Shown here: in pieces, positions 1-8,600 of the stretch
Position numbering within the stretch: the stretch's first letter is position 1
Layout of the letters: every line of letters starts with the position of its first letter
Origin: Nostoc sp. HK-01
Lineage (GTDB): Bacteria; Cyanobacteriota; Cyanobacteriia; Cyanobacteriales; Nostocaceae
Direction of reading: 5' to 3'
Length of the DNA: 64,000 bases
Assembly: GCA_003990705.1 (NCBI GenBank)
Contig: AP018318.1
Coordinates: 930,001 to 994,000 of the forward strand
Translations under genes and position numbers: made by a program
Notes under the pieces: model-generated
Database searches by the model: none
The model's input: only the letters and a program-made list of their open reading frames with translations
What the model was told of the DNA's origin: nothing

Positions 1-306
1 AGGAAAGCCTGGAGGTAAAGTCACAATTCCTTTGGCAACAAGCTGTCTAAATTGGTTGATCAGGTCTGCTTGTCTTAATATGCGAGTAACATATTTAGGT
101 CGCATACGAAAGTCAGTTCCCCAGTCCTTAACAGTTTTTGGGCTAGTACCTGTGACTTGGGCGATCGCATTAATGCAAGCTTTTCGATAATTGCGACCTG
201 GTTCTGGAATAACCCAACGACGACAATACTCCATCGGTTCAAGGGGCAACTGACGGAGCATATCAATTGGATGATTATTCTGATGGGAGTTTCTCCCAGT
301 CTGCAT
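1..306 (-). CDS. Small helix-turn-helix protein, partial (runs off left edge)
   Basis: An open frame starts at ATG 306-304 and has no stop to base 1 (102 residues visible). It contains PLEPMEYCRRWV, then a helix-turn-helix-like stretch (YRKACINAIAQVTGTSPKTV, DWG) and a second half with RMRPKYV. The start is preceded by a GA-rich stretch but no strong Shine-Dalgarno. The next gene to the right, split by an insertion sequence, is a clear paralog with the same order of motifs, which supports this frame over the overlapping frame at 75-335. The family looks like a small cyanobacterial DNA-binding protein. I do not recognise a specific function; a regulator of neighbouring cargo is only an inference. 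Confidence 0.65.
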   Translation of the reverse strand, partial: MQTGRNSHQNNHPIDMLRQLPLEPMEYCRRWVIPEPGRNYRKACINAIAQVTGTSPKTVKDWGTDFRMRPKYVTRILRQADLINQFRQLVAKGIVTLPPGFP

Positions 307-445
307 TTTGCATCTTTGTGAGTCAGATTAAGCAAGCAGAGATAGGGAGTATTTAAAAGCCCCTGAGCTAACCAGTTACTCTCAAGAATCCTATGCTTAC
401 TGAACCCAACTTAAAAAATCTCAGCTTACATTACAAGTATTTTAG

Positions 446-458
446 TCACGAATCACGA
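446..458. promoter_or_regulatory. Repeated TCACGA motif in spacer of the HTH genes
   Basis: TCACGA-A-TCACGA is a direct repeat 140 bp upstream of the partial HTH gene. The second HTH paralog has the same half-site as an inverted repeat just upstream of its start (2415-2427). Shared half-sites next to two paralogous HTH genes suggest an operator; this is inference. Confidence 0.3.
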
Positions 459-463
459 CTAAA

Positions 464-579
464 TTATTTTTGCGGATAATCAGGAGGTAAGACTATTTTT
501 CTAATTTGATTAAGCATATCTGCCATGCGTAATATATGCACTACATAATTAGGTCTCCTCTCAAAGTTTTGTCCCCAAT
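464..579 (-). pseudogene. C-terminal part of IS-split HTH gene
   Basis: Read on the minus strand, this gives a short frame with DWGQNFERRPNYV followed by ILRMADMLNQIRK and a TAA stop at 466-464. It aligns with the second half of the neighbouring HTH gene (DWGTDFRMRPKYV, ILRQADLINQFRQ). It is separated from its N-terminal half (2198-2405) by the insertion sequence at 580-2197. Removing that element and one copy of the 9-bp duplication joins both parts in frame into a protein of about 104 residues. In its present state it has no start and is presumably not expressed. Confidence 0.75.
571..579. repeat. Target-site duplication, left copy (GTCCCCAAT)
   Basis: GTCCCCAAT directly abuts the left end of the insertion sequence and recurs at 2198-2206 directly after its right end. 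Nine base pairs fits the duplication size seen in part of the IS4 family. Confidence 0.8.
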
Positions 580-667
580 CATTCGGAACAAGTTAGAAGA
601 GAAAGAATTTTGTCAATAAGTCTTTGAGAATAAATATAGGTGCATAAGAATGATAATTGTAATGAAG

Positions 668-700
668 GTGGAGAGGGCGAGCTTCCCTCGCCCTCTCCAC
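668..700. terminator. 14-bp hairpin upstream of transposase
   Basis: A perfect 14-bp stem (668-681 with 687-700) surrounds a 5-base loop, built on GTGGAGAGGGCGAG. It lies between the IS left end and the transposase start. Such hairpins in IS elements can block read-in transcription or sequester the transposase start region; which applies here is inference. Confidence 0.6.
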
Positions 701-810
701 TACTCCTGTTTTTGATTATCATTATCATACGGGTCTGAGAGAATGATTTGCTCTGTTCAAAATCATGGCAAACTCAATTAATACAAGTAATTGAGCGATT
801 GTAAAAAACC

Positions 811-2184
811 ATGAGTAGCAGTCGTAAAACCAATCGAGATCATGCTAAAAAGAAGCAACGCCCAATGATGGAAGACGAAGTAATTGCTTCTCAACTTGAG
901 CAGTTACTTACACCAGCAATCACTTCACAAGAAAATTACTACCGTCAACTGGGATTAAGAGACAGGATTCTCAACTTACCATTAATGGTAGCGGCAGTGC
1001 TAACTCTACTGTGGCGAGACGTGGCGGGAGCCACAGAATTAACCAGAATGTTAGCACGAGAAGGGTTTCTGTGGTGTAAACCTCTTGAGGTGAGCCAACA
1101 AGCAATATCGCAGAGATTTCTGACATTCCCAGCGCAATTATTTGAAAGAGTTTTTAAAGATTTAGTCCCAAAATTACAAGATTCTTGGCAAAGAAGAAGT
1201 AGGCGAAAAGTCCCCCAAAGTGTTCAATTCACTAAGTCAAAATTTGAAAAAATTTGGATAGTAGATTGTTCAATTTTGGAAGCTTTATTTCAGAAGCTTG
1301 ACAGTTTAAAAGATGCTCCGCCTGGTAAATTAGCTGGAAAAATTTGTACAGTTATAGATTTAGTCAATTTTTTACCTGTAGAAATTTGGTTTAATGAGAA
1401 TGCCAGAAGTGCAGATACAAATTTTGAATCAGATATTTTAAAGTCAGCAGATCCCCATACCTTACTTTTATTAGATAGAGGATTTTATCATTTTAACTTC
1501 TGGCTACAACTAATTGCACAAAAAGTGAATTTTATTACTCGGTTAAAAAAGGGAGCAGCAATTCATGTCGAGCAGGTATTTACAGATAGCTTTTCTTTAC
1601 GTGACCGTCTGATACGTCTTGGCTCTGGCACTAAGAAAACTCCGTTTATTACTTTACGTCTGGTCGAAGTTCGTTCAGCTAAGACCTGGCATTCTTATTT
1701 AACAAGTGTGCTTGAACCTACAGTTTTACCACCATACGTTGTGGCTGATTTGTACCGTCGAAGATGGAGAATTGAAGATGCTTTTAATACTGTAAAGCGG
1801 CTCTTAGGTTTAAGTTATTTATGGACTGGTTCTGTTAATGGTGTTCAATTGCAGATTTGGGGTACTTGGTTATTTTATGCTGTGTTAGTTGATTTAGGTG
1901 ATGCTGTCGCCGACGAACTTTCTCTACCTTTTGACTCCATTTCTCTAGAGATGATTTATCGCGGTCTTTATCATTTTTATGTTGCTCATCAAAAAGGTAA
2001 GGCAACTGACCCTATCAAATACTTTGCTGCACCAGAAAATCAAGATTTAGGCATTGTTAAACGACAACGAAAACCAAACATGTTGCTCATCGTTGCTCCT
2101 TTCCCTGATCAACAACGAGGCACACCTGAATTTTTCTTTCAGCCACCTTCTCAAATCCCCTTGACAACTGCCTCACAACCTTAA
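811..2184 (+). CDS. IS4-family DDE transposase
   Basis: This 457-residue protein is encoded by the insertion sequence at 580-2197 and would cut and rejoin its ends. Candidate catalytic residues are Asp at about 152 (WIVDCSILEAL), Asp at about 222 (LLLLDRGFYHF) and the Glu near 322 in YRRRWRIEDAFNTVKRLLG, which matches the Y-x2-R-x3-E-x6-K signature of IS4 transposases. The N-terminal 35 residues are basic and polar; the region at 50-120 looks like the family's DNA-binding part (RDILNL-like, then ATELTRMLAREGF). The ATG at 811 begins a frame with no obvious decay, so the enzyme appears intact. The stop codon lies within the right inverted repeat, which is common in compact IS elements. Confidence 0.9.
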   Translation: MSSSRKTNRDHAKKKQRPMMEDEVIASQLEQLLTPAITSQENYYRQLGLRDRILNLPLMVAAVLTLLWRDVAGATELTRMLAREGFLWCKPLEVSQQAISQRFLTFPAQLFERVFKDLVPKLQDSWQRRSRRKVPQSVQFTKSKFEKIWIVDCSILEALFQKLDSLKDAPPGKLAGKICTVIDLVNFLPVEIWFNENARSADTNFESDILKSADPHTLLLLDRGFYHFNFWLQLIAQKVNFITRLKKGAAIHVEQVFTDSFSLRDRLIRLGSGTKKTPFITLRLVEVRSAKTWHSYLTSVLEPTVLPPYVVADLYRRRWRIEDAFNTVKRLLGLSYLWTGSVNGVQLQIWGTWLFYAVLVDLGDAVADELSLPFDSISLEMIYRGLYHFYVAHQKGKATDPIKYFAAPENQDLGIVKRQRKPNMLLIVAPFPDQQRGTPEFFFQPPSQIPLTTASQP

Positions 2185-2197
2185 CTTGTGACCAATG

Positions 2198-2206
2198 GTC
2201 CCCAAT
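2198..2206. repeat. Target-site duplication, right copy (GTCCCCAAT)
   Basis: Second copy of the 9-bp duplication, directly after the right inverted repeat of the insertion sequence ending at 2197. Confidence 0.8.
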
Positions 2207-2405
2207 TACCTATAGTCCTTTCACTGAGTCCAGTTGCTTCTGCTAAAGCGGCAACGCAAGCTTTCCTATACCCCCGCTCATCAGGAGGCATATCAACCCA
2301 TCGTTTGCAATATTCCAAAGGCTCCAAAGGCAAATCACTGAGCGCATCGATTCTATATTGAGTTGTCTGAGGATTACTGTCTATTGCCCAGTTTGTTCTT
2401 AGCAA
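2198..2405 (-). pseudogene. N-terminal part of IS-split HTH gene
   Basis: The frame starts at ATG 2405-2403 and runs through PLEPLEYCKRWVDM, YRKACVAALAEATGLSERTI and NWG before entering the insertion sequence, where it reads a few foreign residues to a stop at 2181. The motif order matches the partial HTH gene at 1-306 (PLEPMEYCRRWV, YRKACINAIAQVTG). Its C-terminal half survives at 464-579. Joining both across the 9-bp duplication restores a frame of about 104 codons, so the disruption is recent and due only to the insertion. A truncated 74-residue protein with the HTH could still be made. Confidence 0.75.
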
Positions 2406-2752
2406 CCTTTAAACTCACGAATCGTGACTTTTATATTAACAGACATCATGACTGATGATAAGTTGTGCTAAATATACTGTTGTATGGCTCTGTTCTCTGG
2501 CGATCGCATCCTTTAATTTATGAGAAGAAAGCAATTAAATTTTTTGTTATACTTAATTATAAATAGTACAAAAATACTATTTTGCCGTTGAAATGATAGT
2601 TATTTATCTTCAGTTTATCTATAGGCTAGAAGTCTAGTATTTACTCGGTAACACCTCAGCAGATTCCGAATTAAAACAGTGTTGATTAGCACTTAACTAG
2701 AGTAGATAGTGGGAAATCAACTCTCCTGTCTACTCTTCAATACAGGGAAACG
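2406..2752. other. Spacer between split HTH gene and helicase operon
   Basis: This AT-rich, 347-bp divergent spacer must carry the promoter of the helicase/methylase operon and that of the HTH gene. It holds a perfect 13-bp inverted repeat, TCACGA-A-TCGTGA at 2415-2427, ten bases upstream of the HTH start, and one HIP1 core near 2500. I see no RNA gene or further ORF. Confidence 0.5.
2415..2427. promoter_or_regulatory. Palindrome TCACGAATCGTGA, candidate HTH operator
   Basis: A perfect inverted repeat of TCACGA with one central base sits immediately upstream of the HTH start codon at 2405. The same half-site is repeated directly at 446-458 in front of the paralogous gene. Autoregulation by the HTH protein is plausible but not shown. 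Confidence 0.4.
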
Positions 2753-5590
2753 ATGACGGAAATTTTGAACCCCACTCCAGGCTCTATAGTGAGTTGTCGT
2801 AATCGGCAGTGGGTTGTATTACCTGCGGAAAATGAGGATGTTATTCGCTTGCGTCCCATTTCAGGAAACGAAGAGGAAATAGCTGGAATTTACCAGAAGC
2901 TTCAGGAGTTAGGCATAGAAACTCTTGAATCAGCAACCTTTCCGTTACCTAGCTCTATCAGTATTAAAGACCATACAGCAGCAGTTTTACTGATGGATGC
3001 AGCACGTCATTTGCTGCGAAGTGGAGCAGGGCCATTTCGGTGTTTGGGACGTTTATCATTGCGTCCTCGTCCCTATCAGTTAGTACCTTTATTGATGGCG
3101 TTGCGATTAGAAACAGTGCGCCTGCTCATAGCTGACGACGTGGGAATAGGAAAAACCATCGAAGCTGGGCTAATTGCGCGTGAACTTTTAGATAGAGGTG
3201 AAATTAAGCGGATAGCTGTCCTTTGTCCTCCTCATTTATGCGACCAGTGGCAGCAGGAATTACGCGAAAAGTTTCATATTGATGCGGTGGTAGTACGTTC
3301 TGGAACAGCTTCTAAATTAGAACGAGCGATCGCAAATGGCACTCATATATTTAGTTACTATCGACACATTATTGTTAGCCTAGACTATGCCAAGGCAGAA
3401 CGCCGTCGTGCAAGTTTTATTACACACTGCCCTGATTTTGTAATTGTGGATGAGGCGCATACTTGTACGCGTCCTAGTAGCAAGAGTACATCTCAGCAAC
3501 AACGCCACCAATTAATTCAGCAGATTGCCGAAAAAAGCGATCGCCATTTATTATTACTTTCTGCTACTCCTCATAGTGGTATTGAAGAGTCCTTTTTATC
3601 ACTGCTAGGATTGCTTCAACCGGAATTTGAACAATTAACCTTAGACCGCCTAACAGAGAAACAGCGAGACAAACTAGCAAGCCATTTTATTCAGCGTCGG
3701 CGGGCAGATGTTAAACAGTGGTTGGGCAATGAAACACCTTTTCCTGAAAGGGATTCGGAAGAAAAGCCTTACAAGTTATCTAAGGAATATAAACAATTAT
3801 TCGATGATGTCTACAACTTTGCTCGTGGGCTAGTAAAAACTACCACAAACGAAATGAGCTATGCCCAGCGTCGGGGACGTTATTGGTCAGCATTGGCGTT
3901 GATTCGTTGTGTAATGTCTTCCCCAGCCGCAGCAGTAGCAACATTAAACCGTCAGGTGAGTAAATCAGGCGACGATAGTTTACTTGCTGATTTAGACGAA
4001 GACTTAATGAGTTCTTACGTTTACGACCCTACAGACCAGGAGCAAGCTGTTGATGCAACTCCGACTGTAGTTGTAGAACAAGGACAGCAAAGCTATGGCG
4101 ATACAGATAAACGCAAACTCCGAGCTTTTGTGCAAGCAGCCCAAAAGTTACAGGGTGATAAAGACCAAAAATTACAATCATGTATTGCTTCCGTACAAAC
4201 CCTGCTTTCAGAAGGTTTTAACCCGATTATTTGGTGTCGCTATATTGCCACAGCAAATTATGTTGCTGATGCTCTCAAGCAAAAACTAGAAAAGAAAGGC
4301 AGTCAAATTCGAGTCATTGGTATTACTGGGGAACTTTCAGAGGATGAACGAGAAATTCGCCTGCAAGAGTTAAAGTCATATCCTCAAAGAGTTTTAGTAG
4401 CTACCGATTGTTTAAGTGAAGGGGTAAACCTGCAATCTCACTTCAGTGCAGTGATTCACTACGATTTGCCCTGGAACCCCAATCGCTTGGAGCAACGGGA
4501 AGGTCGTATTGACCGTTATGGTCAAACTGCAAGCCAGGTTAAGACCTTGTTGCTTTACGGTTCAGATAATCCGGTGGATGGTGCAGTTTTGGACGTGCTA
4601 ATTCGTAAGGCTGTACAAATTCACAAGACCTTGGGAATTACTGTTCCCGTACCAATGGACAGCACCACAGTGTCGGAAGCTGTTTTTAAATCTTTGTTTG
4701 ACCGCGCTCATGATGCGGTGCAATTGTCTTTGTTGGATTTGCTAGATGAACAAGAATCTGCTGTTGAGCAAGTTCATAAAAATTGGGACAAAGCAGTAGA
4801 GCGAGAAAAGATTAGCCGTACCCGCTTTGCTCAACGCTCAATCAAACCTGCGGAAGTAGAGCAAGAACTAATTGAATCTGAGCAAATTCTAGGTAGTGAA
4901 CACGATGTGCAACGGTTCGTGTTGTCAGCCGCAAATCGCTTATCTTGTTCGTTAACCAAGAAAAAACAGGGTTGGTTACTGTCTACAATTCCTAATTTTC
5001 TCCAGCCTTCACTGGGGGATAAGCCGCGCTTGTTTACCTTTACAACCCCTGCACCAGAAGGGGTGGAATATGTAGGGCGGAATCACCCATTAGTAGAAGG
5101 TTTAGCACGTCACATTATTGAAGATGCGCTCTCAAATAATCAAGACCCTGTAGCAGCACGCTGTGGTTTCACTACGACCGATACTGTCACCAAACGCACG
5201 ACTTTACTGTTAGTGCGGCTACGGCATTTGTTAAACAGCCCCAAACACCAAAGTTTGCTGGCGGAAGAGTGTGCAGTAGTTGGATTTACTGGCCCACCAT
5301 CTAATCCTATTTGGCTGACACCAGAGGAAGCAAAATCTCTGCTGGAACAAGCTAACCCTGTAGGCGATGCGCCTCCAGGTATCAAACAAGCAGAAATTGA
5401 AGAGTTGCTCAGTCAAATCACAGAGATTGAGTCTGACTTAGAACTATTTGCTAGAGAACGATCGCATTCTCTTTCCCAATCCCATCGGCGAGTCAGAGCC
5501 ATCACCCAAGAAGGGCAGATTCAGATTAAACCCCAGCTACCGATGGATATTCTAGGCGTTTACATTCTTCAGCCTGGGAAAAGAAAGTAG
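2753..5590 (+). CDS. drmD: SNF2-family helicase, DrmD-like
   Basis: A superfamily-2 SNF2/HepA-type ATPase of 945 residues, expected to translocate on DNA. Visible motifs: motif I DDVGIGKTIEAG at about 128-139; DEAH box in VIVDEAHTC at about 233-236; motif III SATPHSG at about 270-276; and the C-terminal helicase lobe with ATDCLSEGVNLQ and LEQREGRIDRYGQ near residues 555-600. The combination SATPHSG plus a large C-terminal extension is typical of DrmD, the helicase of class 1 DISARM defence. A methylase follows after 62 bp and a DUF1998 helicase follows that, all on the same strand, which supports an operon. The ATG at 2753 is preceded by AGGGAAACG. The family call is strong. Assignment to DISARM rests on the neighbours, and the core gene arrangement here is not canonical. 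Confidence 0.85.
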   Translation: MTEILNPTPGSIVSCRNRQWVVLPAENEDVIRLRPISGNEEEIAGIYQKLQELGIETLESATFPLPSSISIKDHTAAVLLMDAARHLLRSGAGPFRCLGRLSLRPRPYQLVPLLMALRLETVRLLIADDVGIGKTIEAGLIARELLDRGEIKRIAVLCPPHLCDQWQQELREKFHIDAVVVRSGTASKLERAIANGTHIFSYYRHIIVSLDYAKAERRRASFITHCPDFVIVDEAHTCTRPSSKSTSQQQRHQLIQQIAEKSDRHLLLLSATPHSGIEESFLSLLGLLQPEFEQLTLDRLTEKQRDKLASHFIQRRRADVKQWLGNETPFPERDSEEKPYKLSKEYKQLFDDVYNFARGLVKTTTNEMSYAQRRGRYWSALALIRCVMSSPAAAVATLNRQVSKSGDDSLLADLDEDLMSSYVYDPTDQEQAVDATPTVVVEQGQQSYGDTDKRKLRAFVQAAQKLQGDKDQKLQSCIASVQTLLSEGFNPIIWCRYIATANYVADALKQKLEKKGSQIRVIGITGELSEDEREIRLQELKSYPQRVLVATDCLSEGVNLQSHFSAVIHYDLPWNPNRLEQREGRIDRYGQTASQVKTLLLYGSDNPVDGAVLDVLIRKAVQIHKTLGITVPVPMDSTTVSEAVFKSLFDRAHDAVQLSLLDLLDEQESAVEQVHKNWDKAVEREKISRTRFAQRSIKPAEVEQELIESEQILGSEHDVQRFVLSAANRLSCSLTKKKQGWLLSTIPNFLQPSLGDKPRLFTFTTPAPEGVEYVGRNHPLVEGLARHIIEDALSNNQDPVAARCGFTTTDTVTKRTTLLLVRLRHLLNSPKHQSLLAEECAVVGFTGPPSNPIWLTPEEAKSLLEQANPVGDAPPGIKQAEIEELLSQITEIESDLELFARERSHSLSQSHRRVRAITQEGQIQIKPQLPMDILGVYILQPGKRK

Positions 5591-5652
5591 AGTTAGTCCG
5601 TCCGCTTAATTTTTATTTGTATTTTTTATTTTTGATATTAGGTGTGTGAGAG

Positions 5653-8600
5653 ATGAGTGTAGCAGGGATTACATTAACAGGCGTTCAGATTGAAGGTAAT
5701 TTGTTAGCAGCAGATATGACTGCTGAATTGCTGGCGGGTAATCTGAAAGGGCAAGCACCAGAAGATTTTGGTTTTAGTAAAAGCGACAAACTAGCAGATG
5801 AAATTGCGATCGCTTGGGGTGATGCTAAAGCTTATTGGGCAGCATTTCAACGGCAACTAGACAGGTTAGATGCTGATGACACCGCCACCAGTGTTACCCG
5901 CGAACTGTGGGTAGTTCCCTTGCTACGAAGTCTCGGATATGACCCTGTTTATACAGCAAAAGCCGAAGTGGTGGAAAGAGAAACTTATGCGATTTCCCAT
6001 CGTGCAGAACCGGGGGAGAATAAACCACCTATTCACATTATTGGTTGTCGTATCAAGGTAGATCATCGTCCTCCCAGTGGCACACCCAGGTTATCAGCAC
6101 ACGCACTGGTGCAGGAGTATCTTAACAAGACAGAACATCTGTGGGCGATCGCAACTAACGGTTTTCGCTGGCGGTTACTGCGTGACTCTTCGTTAATGAC
6201 TCGTCTTACCTATATCGAGTTTGACTTAGAACAGATTCTCAACGGTGAGAACTTTGCAGAATTTGGGCTATTTTATCGGTTGTTCCACCGTTCCCGCTTG
6301 CCTGAAGGTGTGGATGATGCGGATAAGTGCTTGCTGGAATATTACCACCAAGAAGCACTGCAACAGGGCGGACGGGTACGCGACAGACTCCGAGATGGGG
6401 TAGAAAAAGCACTAATACAGCTAGGCACAGGTTTTCTCCAACATCCAAGTAATGACAATTTGCGGCAGAAGTTAACTGCTGGTAAAGAATTAACTGATAT
6501 CGGATATTATCGCCAACTGTTGCGGCTGATTTATCGTCTGCTGTTTTTAATGGTGGCAGAATCCCGCAATTTATTATTAACTGGTGAGGATGTCGAGAAA
6601 GCCCGAATCTACCGGGAATATTACAGCATTGAGCGACTGCGAGAGTTAGCCGAGCGTCCCCATTGGCGGCGGGAAGGCTTTCAAGATTTATGGCAAAGTT
6701 TGCGCGTGACATTCCTGCTGTTTGATGAGAACTGGCGAGGAAGATACTTAGGATTGTCACCACTAAATGGTGATTTATTTGGTTCCTATACTCTGCCTGC
6801 TTTAGATGATTGTGCTATTGATAATTACGATTTACTTGTAGCGATTAAGCACTTGTCTCTGTATCAAGAAAAAGGACAGGTACGGCGGGTAAATTATGCT
6901 GGGTTAGACATTGAAGAATTAGGAAGCGTGTATGAAAGTTTATTAGATTTTCATCCAGAGGTCACTCCTAAAAATTACGAATTACAAATTACGAATTACG
7001 AATTCAAACTGGTGTTTGGTAGTGAGAGGAAAACTACTGGCTCTTACTATACACCACCCCAGTTAGTAGGACAACTAATAAAAACAGCTTTAGAACCTGT
7101 AATAGAAGAAAAACTTCGCAGTACAAAAGAAAAACTTCGGAACACAGAAAGCAATTCCCTATTAGAAAAAGTACTTCTCGACCTTAAAATTGTAGACCCT
7201 GCCTGTGGTTTTGGTCATTTTCTCTTAGCCGCAGCACGTCGAGTAGGAAAGGAATTAGCTAAAATTCGTACTGGGGAAGCTGAACCAGGTAGTGAACCTT
7301 TAAAGTTAGCGATTCGAGATGTAATTCAAAATTGTATTTATGGGGTGGACATTAACCCTTTGGCTATTGATTTGTGCAAAGTCGCCTTATGGATTGAAGG
7401 CTTTTCTCGCGGCTTACCTCTTAACTTTTTAGATCATAGGATTAAGTGCGGCAATTCCCTTGTTGGTGTGATGGATTTAAGTTGTCTAGATGAAGGAATA
7501 CCGGATGAAGCGTTTAAACCAGTCACGAGTGATGATAAAGCTTTAGCAAGCCGTCGTAAAAAGGAGAATAAAAACCAACGTGAGACAGATTTACAAGGAC
7601 AGTTATCACTGTTTAATCATTTAGAATTACAACGTATTCAATATATTGAAGATTTTCGAGACTTAGGAGAAATTCCTGAAACTTCACCTCAACAAGTAAG
7701 AGATAAACAAGTGAAGTATCAGCAAAGTCGTAAAAATATGGGTTGGTGGCGAGACTATTCAGCGTGTAATTTATGGACTGCGGCCTTTTTCATGCCATTA
7801 ACTGAAGAGAATTTACAGCTATTACCAACTACAGCAGCTTTATCTCAGCTATTAAAAGGAAATATGCCAACGCAAAAAGTTGTAGATGCAGCAAATAAGT
7901 TGGCTGAAGAAAAGCAGTTTTTTCATTGGTGTTTAGAGTTTCCTGAAGTATTTGAAAAAGGTGGATTTAATTGTGTGTTGGGAAATCCACCGTGGGAACG
8001 AATTAAGTTGCAAGAGAAAGAATTTTTTGCTTCTCAAAGTGCGGAAATTGCTAATGCTGTGAATAAAGCTGCACGGGAGAAGTTAATTAAGGAATTACCC
8101 CAAAAAAATCCTAATTTAGCACAAGCATTTGAAAGAGCGAAGCATGATGCCGAAGCACAAAGTAAATTTATACGCGAGTCCAGTAGATTTAGTTTGACTG
8201 CGGTAGGTGATATTAATACTTATGCTGTGTTTGCGGAGACTACAAGAAGGTTAATTTCATCTGATGGAAGAGTTGGGATAATTGTTCCTACAGGAATTGC
8301 AACAGATGACACTTATAAAAAGTTTTTTGGAGATTTAACACAAAAGCAAGCTTTAGTAAGCCTATATGATTTTGAAAATAGAGAGCATTTATTTACTGAT
8401 CTTCACACTAAAACTAAATTTTGTTTACTAACATTCTCTAATAGCGTAAACAAAAATATTGATTTTTCATTCATGTGTACTAGACTTAATGATTTGAAAG
8501 ACTCTAGGAAGGTTTTTAATCTTGCTTTAAAAGATATATTATTATTTAGTCCTAATACAGGTAACTGTCCGCTCTTCAGAAGCAGTACTGATGCAGAAAT

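Larger units (their letters stand above)
580..2197 (+). mobile_element. Complete IS4-type insertion sequence, 1618 bp
   Basis: The element is bounded by 16-bp imperfect inverted repeats: CATTCGGAACAAGTTA at the left and CATTGGTCACAAGTTA, read inward, at the right (13 of 16 identical). It is flanked by a 9-bp direct duplication, GTCCCCAAT. Its single transposase gene ends inside the right inverted repeat. A long hairpin lies between the left end and the gene. It interrupts a small HTH gene and probably entered the transposon cargo after that cargo was assembled. Confidence 0.88.

Noticed and set aside
75-335. 86-codon frame on the minus strand
   Set aside because: It overlaps in another frame the HTH-like protein that has a paralog next door; its own sequence resembles nothing.
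6239-6763. 174-codon minus-strand frame within the large methylase
   Set aside because: It lies wholly inside a well-supported gene and has no family motifs; it is a shadow frame.
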